This document shows positions 24,696-31,931 of a stretch of DNA of 33,439 nucleotides, piece by piece. Source of the DNA: Acetobacteraceae bacterium. GTDB lineage: Bacteria; Bacillota; Sulfobacillia; JAIMBG01. The position numbers and the translations under genes were made by a program. Every line of letters begins with the position of its first letter. Position 1 is the first letter of the stretch. The notes below the pieces were generated by a model. It was not told the DNA's origin, did not search any database, and saw nothing but the letters and a program-made list of their open reading frames with translations. Location: the NCBI GenBank assembly GCA_023511555.1, contig JAIMBG010000005.1, positions 1-33,439 on the forward strand, written 5' to 3'.

Positions 24696-25400
24696 CTACA
24701 GTCCCAGGTAGGCCCGGCGAACCTGGGGATGGCCGAGGAGCTCCTCCGATCCTCCCTCCAGCACCACGCGGCCCTGGCTCAGCACGTAGCCGCGGCGGGC
24801 CAGCGAGAGAGCCCGGGCCACGTGCTGCTCGGCGAGCAGAAGCCCCACCCCCGACGGGCCTACCTCGGCAAGGCACCGGTAGATGCGGGCCAGCACCAGG
24901 GGAGCCAGCCCGAAGGAAGGCTCGTCCAACAGCAGCAGCCGAGGCTCGCCGACCAGCCCCCGGGCGATGGCCAGCATCCTCTGCTCCCCGCCGGACAGCG
25001 TCCCTGCCAGGGCGCGGCGCCGGCGGCCCAACACCGGGAACAGCTCCATCACCCGGTCGAGGTTGCGCCTCCGGTGGGCTCGGGCCCGCGGCGCCATGGC
25101 CCCCAGCTCCAGGTTCTCCTGGACGGTCATGAAGGGAAAGACGGGGTGGCCCTCGGGGACATAGCCCAGCCCCATCTCCAGCCGGCGATGGGGAGGGAGG
25201 CCGTCGAGCCGTTGGCCCTCAAAGCTGATGGTGCCGCCGATAAGCGGCACTAGCCCGGCCACGGCGCGGAGCAGGGTGCTCTTCCCCGCGCCGTTGGAGC
25301 CCACCAGCGCCACAGTCTCCCCCGTGCCCACCCTGAGGCTCACGCCGCAAACGACCTCCACCGGGCCGTAGCCGGCCCTGAGCAGCTCAACCTCCAGCAT
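24696..25400 (-). CDS. livF: Branched-chain amino acid-type ABC transporter ATPase LivF
   Basis: One of two ATPases powering the HAAT-family importer. Walker A VGSNGAGKSTLLRA, the LivF-typical YVPEGHPVFPFMTVQENLELG, signature LSGGEQRMLAIARGL, Walker B LLLLDEPSFGLAP and switch His AEQHV are all intact, ending RRAYLGL as LivF proteins do. ATG at 25400 gives the usual MLEVE start and has GGTGAGG close upstream; GTG at 25409 is possible. It overlaps livG by 14 bp and is the last gene of the operon. Confidence 0.95.
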   Translation of the reverse strand: MLEVELLRAGYGPVEVVCGVSLRVGTGETVALVGSNGAGKSTLLRAVAGLVPLIGGTISFEGQRLDGLPPHRRLEMGLGYVPEGHPVFPFMTVQENLELGAMAPRARAHRRRNLDRVMELFPVLGRRRRALAGTLSGGEQRMLAIARGLVGEPRLLLLDEPSFGLAPLVLARIYRCLAEVGPSGVGLLLAEQHVARALSLARRGYVLSQGRVVLEGGSEELLGHPQVRRAYLGL

Positions 25401-26112
25401 AGGCCTCACCCAGGTAGGTCCGGATCACCGCCTGGTCCCGCCCCACCCGGGCGGGCGGACCCTCGCAGAGCTTGCACCCGCTGTCCAGCACCACCAGCCG
25501 GTCACACATGGCCATCACCGCCTCCATCACGTGCTCCACCAGGACCAGCGTGAGCCCGTCCTGGCGCAGCTCCAGGAGAAGGCCCATGGCGTCCTTCACC
25601 TCGCGTGGGGTGAGCCCCGCCATGAGCTCGTCGAGCAGGAGCAGCCGGGGGCCGGTGGCGAGCGCCCGGGCCAGCTCCAGGCGCTTTCTGTCGGCGGCAC
25701 AGAGCTCGCCGGCAGTGGCGCCGGCGGCATCGGCCAGGCCCACCCTCTGCAGGCAGGCGTGGGCGGCTTCCCGGGCCTGGCGCACGGCCAGGGGGCCCAG
25801 CCGGGCGAACGCCCCCACCATCACGTTCTCGAGCACGCTGAGCGAGGCGAGAGGTCGGGGGTACTGGAAGGTGCGGGCCAACCCCAGCCGGCAGACGCGG
25901 TGGGCCGGCCAGCCAGTGATGTCGCTGCCCAGGAAGGTGACCCGCCCCCGGGTGGGGCGGGTCCCGCCGGCAAGCAGGGCCAGCAGCGTGGACTTCCCCG
26001 CCCCGTTGGGCCCGATGATGCCCACGACCTCCCCCTGCGCCACACGGAGACTTACGCCCTTGAGCGCCTGGACCGCGCCGTAGCTCTTATGCAGCTCACG
26101 GCCTTCCAGCAC
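25387..26112 (-). CDS. livG: Branched-chain amino acid-type ABC transporter ATPase LivG
   Basis: Second ATPase of the importer. Walker A IGPNGAGKSTLLALL, LivG-type GLARTFQYPRPLASLSVLENV, a degenerate signature (GELCAADRKRLELARAL in place of LSGGQ), Walker B LLLLDELMAGLTP and VEHVMEAVMAMCDRLVV. The altered signature loop is also seen in other LivG proteins. GTG at 26112 gives the family start VLEGRELHKSYG with GGGGTGAGG just before it; GTG at 26121 is the alternative. It overlaps livM. Confidence 0.93.
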   Translation of the reverse strand: MLEGRELHKSYGAVQALKGVSLRVAQGEVVGIIGPNGAGKSTLLALLAGGTRPTRGRVTFLGSDITGWPAHRVCRLGLARTFQYPRPLASLSVLENVMVGAFARLGPLAVRQAREAAHACLQRVGLADAAGATAGELCAADRKRLELARALATGPRLLLLDELMAGLTPREVKDAMGLLLELRQDGLTLVLVEHVMEAVMAMCDRLVVLDSGCKLCEGPPARVGRDQAVIRTYLGEAYAGG

Positions 26113-27067
26113 CCGCCTCACCCCCTGCCGCCCGCCTGCGGGCGGCGAGAAGCCCGCAAAACCCCTGGGGCACGAGCAGGACCGTCAACACCAGCAGAAG
26201 CCCATAGGCCAGGCCGTGGGCCCGGCCCAGCAGGACCCTCATGGCTTCGGCAACCAGCACCACCCCGCCCGCCCCGGCGGGGGGGCCCCAGAGAGCCCCC
26301 CAGCCGCCCAGCAGCGCCCCCAGCGCGGCGGGTATGGAGACGTCCGCCAGGGAAAAGACGCTGCCGGGGTCAATGTAGGAGGTCTGGGCGCAGAACAGGG
26401 CCCCAGCCAGCCCGCAAAGGCCGCCGCTCAGGGAGAGCGCCCACAGCTTGCTCTTCAGCGCCGGCACCCCCGCCGCCTCCGCGGCGTCCTCGTCCTCTCT
26501 AAGGGCCCTGAGCCGGTAGCCCAGCCGGGCGCCGCGCACCAGGGCGGAGGTCAGGGTGGCGAGCCCGAACAGCGCCAGCCCCAGCGCGCAGGCCGCCCGC
26601 TGGCCGCCGGAGAGCGGCGGCAGCAGGATGCCGACTGCCCCTCCCGTGATCCCCCGCAGATTCAGGGCGCACAGCCGCACCACCTCGGCCGCAGCCAGGG
26701 TGCTGAGAACGAAGTAGGCCCCGCGGAGGCGGAAGCACAGCCAGCCCACGGGTAGGGCCAGGACCGCCCCCGCCAGCCCGGCCAGCGCCGTCCCGGCTGC
26801 AGCTCCCAGTCCGTTGGTCCAGGCCAGGGCGGCTGCGTACGCGCCTGCCCCAAAGAACGCGGCGTGGCCCAGGGAGAACTGCCCGGCATACCCGCCCACC
26901 AGGTTCCAGGCCTGGCTCATCGCCGCCCAGAGCCAGAAGGTGGCGAACAGGTGGCTCAGGTAGGGCGAAGGTGAAACCAGGGGCAGCACCGCTAGCGCCG
27001 CCCCCAGGGCGAGACCTGCCGCGCCCAGGGCCTTCGAGGCCAGTGCGCCGGCGCGTCTTCCCGTCAT
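26096..27067 (-). CDS. livM: Branched-chain amino acid-type ABC permease LivM
   Basis: Inner-membrane permease with about nine hydrophobic segments and the family signature GYAGQFSLGHAAFFGAGAYA. The EAA-like cytoplasmic loop (LRALREDEDAAEAAGV, LKSKLWALSLSGGLCGLAGA) contacts LivG/LivF. With ATG at 27067 it is 323 residues, normal for LivM; an upstream in-frame GTG at 27154 would add a polar Arg/Pro-rich leader and is less likely. The ATG has a poor ribosome binding site, so the start is uncertain. The gap from livH (up to 175 bp) is large for such an operon. Confidence 0.9.
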   Translation of the reverse strand: MTGRRAGALASKALGAAGLALGAALAVLPLVSPSPYLSHLFATFWLWAAMSQAWNLVGGYAGQFSLGHAAFFGAGAYAAALAWTNGLGAAAGTALAGLAGAVLALPVGWLCFRLRGAYFVLSTLAAAEVVRLCALNLRGITGGAVGILLPPLSGGQRAACALGLALFGLATLTSALVRGARLGYRLRALREDEDAAEAAGVPALKSKLWALSLSGGLCGLAGALFCAQTSYIDPGSVFSLADVSIPAALGALLGGWGALWGPPAGAGGVVLVAEAMRVLLGRAHGLAYGLLLVLTVLLVPQGFCGLLAARRRAAGGEAGAGRP

Positions 27068-27242
27068 AGCCGTCCAGGGCGGCGGCCCCCGCCGCGCTGC
27101 TGGGTGCGCGCCGACCCCCCTTTCCCTCTCCCCCAACGGCCTCACCCCCTCCACGAACCTCTGCTGCCACGCCGTCCCTTCCTCTGCCTCCCCCGCCGCT
27201 GAACCTTCCCGCCTCCGCCCCAGGGCGGCCCCGTCGGCGGGG

Positions 27243-28127
27243 CTACACCCGGGAACGCCCCACCAGACCCGAGGGCCTCAGCACCAGGACCAGGAGGAAA
27301 GCCAGGAGACCTATGGCGTCCTTCCAGGCCGCAGACAGGTAGACCGCCCCCAGGCTCTCCGCCGCCCCCAGCAGCAACCCCCCCAGGGCCGCCCCCACGC
27401 AGCTCCCCATGCCGCCCAGCACGACCACCACGAAGGCTTTGCCGGTGAGCAGCCCCCCGATGCCGGGGTGGAGGTAGTAGACCGGAAGCAGGAGGCAGCC
27501 GGCGGCTCCCGCCAGCGCAGTCCCCAGTCCGAAGGTCAGGGACGAGACCCGGCCGGTGTCTATCCCTGCTGCCAGCGCCGCCTCCCGGTGCTGAGCCGTC
27601 GCCCTTATCGATCGGCCGGCGGCGGTAAGAAACAGCCAGGCCCACACCCCCAAAGTAAAGACACAGGCCAGGGCAAACGCCAGGAGGTACGGGACGCTTA
27701 CCCGCAGCGGCCCGGCCTTCAACACCAGGTCGCTGTATGCGGTGTACACCGCCAGGTAGTCGCCGGAGAAGATGAGGAGGGCGGCGTTGGACAGCACCAG
27801 GCCCAGACCCAGCGTCAAGAGCACCTGGCTCTGCTCCCGGGACCGCTCCAGCGGCCGGACCACCAGGCGGTACAGCCCCCTTCCCGCCCAAAACAGGGGC
27901 GGAAGGCAGATCAGGGCGGAGAGGCAGGGGTCGACCCCCGCCACGGTGAACAGGCCCCACCCCAGGTACATCCCCACCATCACCAGTTCCCCGTGACAGA
28001 GGTTGATGAACCTCATCACCCCGAACACCAGGGCCATGCCGGTTCCGACCAGGGCGTACACCCCGCCTACCAGCACCCCGTTTATGAGGGCCTCAGTGAA
28101 GACCAGCGTCGCCTGCAGCTTCCCCAC
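27243..28127 (-). CDS. livH: Branched-chain amino acid-type ABC permease LivH
   Basis: First permease of the importer, 294 residues with about eight membrane segments. LivH signatures: LINGVLVGGVYALVGTGMAL, VMRFINLCHGELVMVGMYL, LGLGLVLSNAAL, SIRATAQHREAALAAGIDTG (the EAA loop) and VVVLGGMGSCVGAALGGLLL. The GTG start follows the upstream cysteine-enzyme gene by 30 bp, so it is probably on the same transcript. HAAT importers carry branched-chain amino acids, but also amides, urea and other small polar compounds; the neighbours hint at a non-standard substrate. Confidence 0.94.
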   Translation of the reverse strand: MGKLQATLVFTEALINGVLVGGVYALVGTGMALVFGVMRFINLCHGELVMVGMYLGWGLFTVAGVDPCLSALICLPPLFWAGRGLYRLVVRPLERSREQSQVLLTLGLGLVLSNAALLIFSGDYLAVYTAYSDLVLKAGPLRVSVPYLLAFALACVFTLGVWAWLFLTAAGRSIRATAQHREAALAAGIDTGRVSSLTFGLGTALAGAAGCLLLPVYYLHPGIGGLLTGKAFVVVVLGGMGSCVGAALGGLLLGAAESLGAVYLSAAWKDAIGLLAFLLVLVLRPSGLVGRSRV

Positions 28128-28157
28128 CCCCCAAAGGGTCCCTTGGCCCCCTCCGGT

Positions 28158-29204
28158 TCACCCGGCCAGCCCCCGCTGTGCGCGGGCCACGATCTCCAGG
28201 GCGCGCTCTTCCAAATCGGCGATGTCGTAGAGGCGCTTTTGGACGCGCCTTAAGATCTCGGCCGCTGGATCGCCCCTGGCGGCTTTGAAGAACAGGGCCC
28301 GGACCACCGACCAGCTCTGGGCCAGGGGCTCGAGCACCCGGCCGGCCTCGACCAGCCCTGGAAGCCTAAGGGTCTCACCGGCGTAGACGAGGAACTGACT
28401 GTGCCAGGCGCGCTTCTCACCAACGGCCATAGTCTGGTTATACAAGGCATCCAGACGGCCCGCCGGAGGGGGTGCCTCGACGAGCCTTCGGGCAAACCCC
28501 CGGATTCCCGAAAGCCCCACTCCCAGGCGCACCGCTCCCCAGCGCTCCAGCGACGCCCGCATCAGCCGGCTGAGCGCGGGAGGCCTCGGCCCCACCATGG
28601 CCCTCAGGTTCCGGTCCAGGGCCCGGGCCACGAGCGAGGCCAGTCCGGGCGCCGGGCCAGAGGGGGGGTCGATCTCTATCCACTTGTTGTCCGGGCGGTA
28701 CCCGTCGCCTCCCCCGGCCCGGGCCTCCGCCAGGACCGAAAAGGGGAGTGGCCCTCGGTACTGGAACAGCCCATCGGCCACGTAGACCTCGCGGCTTGCA
28801 GGATCATAGCCGTTCACGATGAGGAAGTGGAGGCTGTGCCTTATCGCGTACCCCGAGGAGTGGGGCAGGTAGAAGGGATCGACCAACACCACCGCCGGAA
28901 GCTGCCGATCCAGCAGAGCCTTCACCCCTCTCCAGGCCCGCTCTGGGTTCCGGGTGGCCCTCACTCTGAGCTTCACCCCGTGCTCCGCCCAGAAGTCCTC
29001 CTCCGGCCGCCTCCAGGAGGAAAGCAGCAGGTCGGCCCCCTCGGCCTCCGGGATGCAGTAGTGGAAAAAGGCCCAGTCTTTGCCATACAGCAGACACAGC
29101 GGCTCCAGCCCCAGGTACTTCAGCACCGCGGCTACGCACTCGGTCTCGCAGGACAGGTAGTCACTGGTGTACGGCACCACGTCTCTCAGGCTGGGACGGG
29201 ACAA
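28158..29204 (-). CDS. BtrH-like cysteine acyltransferase/peptidase-fold protein, copy A
   Basis: A 348-residue cytosolic protein. The N-terminal domain looks like BtrH_N / C39-like papain folds: Cys19 and Cys23 in DYLSCETECVAAVLKYLG, His123/His126 in RHSLHFLIVNGYD and Asp144 in EVYVADGLF form a plausible Cys-His-Asp triad. BtrH transfers a gamma-glutamyl-acyl group in butirosin synthesis. The C-terminal half (from about residue 195) is helical, with WHSQFLVYAGETLRL and a terminal coiled segment (AEILRRVQKRLYDIADLEERAL). TTG at 29204 gives exactly the same numbering as copy B and has GGGGGGTGG upstream; it overlaps the preceding gene by 19 nt. Copies A and B align almost without gaps and are clear paralogues. 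Confidence 0.82.
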   Translation of the reverse strand: MSRPSLRDVVPYTSDYLSCETECVAAVLKYLGLEPLCLLYGKDWAFFHYCIPEAEGADLLLSSWRRPEEDFWAEHGVKLRVRATRNPERAWRGVKALLDRQLPAVVLVDPFYLPHSSGYAIRHSLHFLIVNGYDPASREVYVADGLFQYRGPLPFSVLAEARAGGGDGYRPDNKWIEIDPPSGPAPGLASLVARALDRNLRAMVGPRPPALSRLMRASLERWGAVRLGVGLSGIRGFARRLVEAPPPAGRLDALYNQTMAVGEKRAWHSQFLVYAGETLRLPGLVEAGRVLEPLAQSWSVVRALFFKAARGDPAAEILRRVQKRLYDIADLEERALEIVARAQRGLAG

Positions 29205-29938
29205 GGGACCACCCCCCTGGACGGACCGGCCGGGCACCCGGGGGGGCAGCACGGGTCCGGTCTCGGATCCAGCCCCCCGAGGGGCCGTCCCCGCCGGCTC
29301 AGGCTCCCGACTGCGCGTCCCCGGGGAGGCCGGATGAGCGTCAGGGCCAGGACGTGCATCAGTATGTTCTCGGGAAGCACCAGGGCGATCAGCGCCCGGT
29401 CAGGGTCCAGCACGATGAACTGCACCCACAGGCGGGGCTGGATGCCGGGCACCTGTCTCCCCGGGGCGTGGCAGTGGGTCGCAGCGTAAGCCGCCAGCTC
29501 CCCGAACTGGGGCTCAGGCAGTATCCAGCGGGTGAGACCCAGAGTCCTCGAAGCCTCCGGTCCTGCGTCGAAGCGCAGCCAGACCTGCTCCTTGTAGCTA
29601 CCCATTTCCGAGGCGCCCAACACCGCCAGGGCACAGTACCGGCCAGGGGGCACCTCCAACCGCTGGCCGTCGCACCTGGTGTTGTCCGGCTCCCCGTCGC
29701 AGAACGCGGGCAGCCATAGGGGCACGCCCCCCACGACCAACGGCCGGGGGAGCGAACCAAGTTCCTCAGCGGGGAAAGAGCTGTGGCCCAGGGCAGCGAA
29801 CGGCCGCCGGTCAAAGGAGGCGCAGGCGTGGTTAAGGAATGGACGTAGATCCACCCCCAGGTAGCGGCCTCGGCTGAAGCAGCCCGCCCCATCATCCGGC
29901 AAGCTCCAACCCTGAGTGGCCCTATGCCCTGCTGGCAC
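29186..29938 (-). CDS. Beta-sandwich-like protein X, copy A
   Basis: A 250-residue protein paralogous to the one at 31017-31691. Shared core: GRYLGVDLRPFLNHACASFD, SFPAEEL, GGVPLWLP, GEPDNTRCDGQ, VPPGRYCALAVLGASEMGSY and, at the end, LDPDRALIALVLPENILMHVLALTL. This pattern resembles galactose-binding-like beta-sandwich modules usually attached to secreted glycosidases, but here there is no signal peptide or enzyme domain. A Pro/Arg/Cys-rich tail follows. GTG at 29938 is supported by AGGAGGAAGGGGGAG; the start is not certain. It sits between the two cysteine-enzyme genes and overlaps copy A of the latter by 19 nt. Confidence 0.72.
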   Translation of the reverse strand: MPAGHRATQGWSLPDDGAGCFSRGRYLGVDLRPFLNHACASFDRRPFAALGHSSFPAEELGSLPRPLVVGGVPLWLPAFCDGEPDNTRCDGQRLEVPPGRYCALAVLGASEMGSYKEQVWLRFDAGPEASRTLGLTRWILPEPQFGELAAYAATHCHAPGRQVPGIQPRLWVQFIVLDPDRALIALVLPENILMHVLALTLIRPPRGRAVGSLSRRGRPLGGLDPRPDPCCPPGCPAGPSRGVVPCPVPA

Positions 29939-29976
29939 TGCCCCACTCCCCCTTCCTCCTGGCAGGCCGTCCCCCG

Positions 29977-31035
29977 TCAGCGGCCGGCCTCCCTCAGCTC
30001 CCGGGCCGCTAGCTGTACTAGCCCCAACGCCCTCTCCTCCGTGTCGGCGATGTCCAGCAGGCGTCCCTCGATACGCCCCTGGATGTCTGAGACCTGCTGG
30101 GCGTGGGCCGCCTTGAAGATCAGGTTCCTCACCACCATCCAGCCCTGGGCCAGGGGCGCCAGCACCCGGCCCGCCTCGACCAGCGGGCTCAGCCCCAGCT
30201 CCTTCCCGGCGTAGGCCAGGAACTGCGAGTGCCACATGCGCTTTTCGCAGAACGCCACCAACTGGTTGAACAGGGACATCAGCACCTTCTGGCTAGGCAG
30301 GGGGCAGCCCCCCATCATGCGCGCGAAGGCCCTGAGGCCGCCGAGGCCGGCCCCCACCAGGCGTGCCCGCCGCCGGTCCAGGGGCTCCCGCACCGCCCTT
30401 GTCAGCGCCGGGGGGCGGGAGCCCAGCATGGCCCGAAGGTTGCGTCGGAGCGCACCTGCCACCAGGGCCCTGAGGTCGGGGCGGGGGCCGGTGGCAGGCT
30501 CGATCTCCAGCCACTTGTTGGCCGGGTCGCAGCCATCCCCCGCCCGGCCCCGCACCTCGGCCAGGACAGAGTAAGGGAGGGCGCCCACGAAGTTGAACAG
30601 CCCGTCGGCCACGTACACCTCCCGCTTCTCCGGGTCGTAGCCGTTTACGATGAGGAAGTGGAGCGAGTGCCGTACGCCGTACCCCGAGGCCTGGGGAAGG
30701 TAGTAGGTGTTGGCCAGGACCACCGCCGGCCGCCCGCGGTCGAGGAGGTTCTGCACCCCCTTCCATGCCCGCCGGGCATCCCGGGTGCGCCTTACCTTGA
30801 GCCGGATGCCGTGCTCCGCCCTGAAGTCCTCGTCTGGCTTCCTCCAGGAGGCCAGCACGAAGTGCTCGCCGTCGGGCCCCGGCGCCTGCCAGTGGTAGAA
30901 CGCCCAGTCCTTGCCGTAAAGCAGTTCCAGCGGGCCCTGGCCCAGGTGCTGGAGCACCCCGGCGACGCACTGGGTCTCGCAGGAGATGTAGTCGCTTATG
31001 TAGGGGGCGACCCGCCTCAGGTCCTCGCCGGGCAT
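29977..31035 (-). CDS. BtrH-like cysteine acyltransferase/peptidase-fold protein, copy B
   Basis: A 352-residue paralogue of the protein at 28158-29204, with the same motifs at the same positions: Cys19/Cys23 in DYISCETQCVAGVLQHLG, LLYGKDWAFYH, WRKPDEDFRAEHG, His123/His126 in RHSLHFLIVNGYD and Asp144 in VADGLF. The C-terminal helical domain has MWHSQFLAYAGKELGLS and ends IADTEERALGLVQLAAREL. By eye more than half of the first 215 residues are identical between copies. The ATG has a textbook GGAGGTGA five nt upstream. The gene starts 19 nt inside the upstream beta-sandwich gene. Reaction unknown: hydrolase or acyltransferase are both possible. Confidence 0.85.
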   Translation of the reverse strand: MPGEDLRRVAPYISDYISCETQCVAGVLQHLGQGPLELLYGKDWAFYHWQAPGPDGEHFVLASWRKPDEDFRAEHGIRLKVRRTRDARRAWKGVQNLLDRGRPAVVLANTYYLPQASGYGVRHSLHFLIVNGYDPEKREVYVADGLFNFVGALPYSVLAEVRGRAGDGCDPANKWLEIEPATGPRPDLRALVAGALRRNLRAMLGSRPPALTRAVREPLDRRRARLVGAGLGGLRAFARMMGGCPLPSQKVLMSLFNQLVAFCEKRMWHSQFLAYAGKELGLSPLVEAGRVLAPLAQGWMVVRNLIFKAAHAQQVSDIQGRIEGRLLDIADTEERALGLVQLAARELREAGR

Positions 31036-31691
31036 GGTGTCACCTCCGGGGAGGCGCGCCCTGGGCAGCGGGACGGGCAGGGCCCGGGCGCCCGGGGCGG
31101 CACGATGAGGGTTAGCGCCAGGAAGTGAAGGAAGATGTTGTTGGGGAACACCACCGCCCTCAACCTCCGCGCCGGATCCACCACCAGGAGTTTGAGCCAC
31201 AGGCTGGCCTGCTGGCCAACCACCTGCGTCCCCGGCCCGTGGACGTGGGTCACGGTATAGGCCTGAGCCTCCCCGAACCTCGGCCTCCTGTCTGTCCAGC
31301 GGGTGAGAGCCAGCTCCCGGGCCTGCTCCGCCCCGCCCTCAAAGCGCAGGCGCATCTCCTCGACATAGCTTCCCATCTCCGCCACCCCGAGCAGTGCCAG
31401 GGCGCAGTAGCGGCCTGGGGGGACGCCCACCTTCTGCCCCTCGCACATCAGGTTGTCGGGCCTTCCCGGCAGGAACGGCGGAAGCCGCAGAGGGACCCCG
31501 TCCGCGATGAATGGCCGCGGGAGCGCCGCAAGCTCCTCGGCGGGAAAGGAGCAGAACCCCAGCGAGGCAAAGGTGTCCTGGTCAAAGGAGGCGCAACTGT
31601 GGTTGAGGTACGGGCTGAGATCCACCTCCCGGTACCTTCCCTGCCCCCAGGCCTCTTGCCTTGCGACCCGACCCGCCCTCACCGCCCCCAC
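31017..31691 (-). CDS. Beta-sandwich-like protein X, copy B
   Basis: A 224-residue protein; the core is residues about 20-195. Key points: YREVDLSPYLNHSCASFD, FPAEEL (49-54), DGVPLRLP, GRPDNLMCEGQ, VPPGRYCALALLGVAEMGSY (90-109) and VDPARRLRAVVFPNNIFLHF (171-190) then LALTL. These resemble a galactose-binding-like beta-sandwich (the 'DPAR..-..LPDN..-HIFALTL' end is typical), but no signal peptide is present, so it should be cytosolic and probably partners the cysteine enzyme encoded by the overlapping next gene. Two extra in-frame GTGs lie near the GTG at 31691, so the exact start is open. The Pro/Cys-rich C-terminus is encoded by DNA that also carries the next gene's ribosome binding site. 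Confidence 0.75.
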   Translation of the reverse strand: MGAVRAGRVARQEAWGQGRYREVDLSPYLNHSCASFDQDTFASLGFCSFPAEELAALPRPFIADGVPLRLPPFLPGRPDNLMCEGQKVGVPPGRYCALALLGVAEMGSYVEEMRLRFEGGAEQARELALTRWTDRRPRFGEAQAYTVTHVHGPGTQVVGQQASLWLKLLVVDPARRLRAVVFPNNIFLHFLALTLIVPPRAPGPCPSRCPGRASPEVTPCPART

Positions 31692-31712
31692 CCCCAGGCC
31701 CAGCCCCGACGG

Positions 31713-31931
31713 TCACCGCCCGGCCGGACGCTCCGACCAGGCCGGCACCGGGAACACGTATTCCTTTGAGGCGTATTCCCTCGGCCACACGGTCTCCAGC
31801 CTCCCACCCTGCCACTGCCCCAGCACCGTCCCGGCCCGGTTGACGAGGACGACCGCGCCGGGGAAAACTCCCCGCTCCACGGCCGCGGCGAGCTCTCTGT
31901 CTATCGGTGAAAAATCCATACCGGGTGTCAC
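31713..31931 (-). pseudogene. Chimeric ORF: serine hydrolase N-terminus joined to LivK C-terminus
   Basis: The first about 36 residues (MDFSPIDRELAAAVERGVF then PGAVVLVNRAGTVL) are a typical start of beta-lactamase-related serine hydrolases, without the SxxK active site. From GQWQGGRLETVWPREYAS to VFPVPAW the sequence is the typical C-terminal end of a LivK-type substrate-binding protein. The joint is near 31815-31830. Only 72 codons remain, so neither protein can function. The GTG start overlaps the S66 stop as GTGA (ATG at 31919 is an alternative). The LivK tail fits the livHMGF genes downstream, and the hydrolase start fits the S66 gene upstream, so this is where two unrelated pieces meet. 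Confidence 0.75.
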
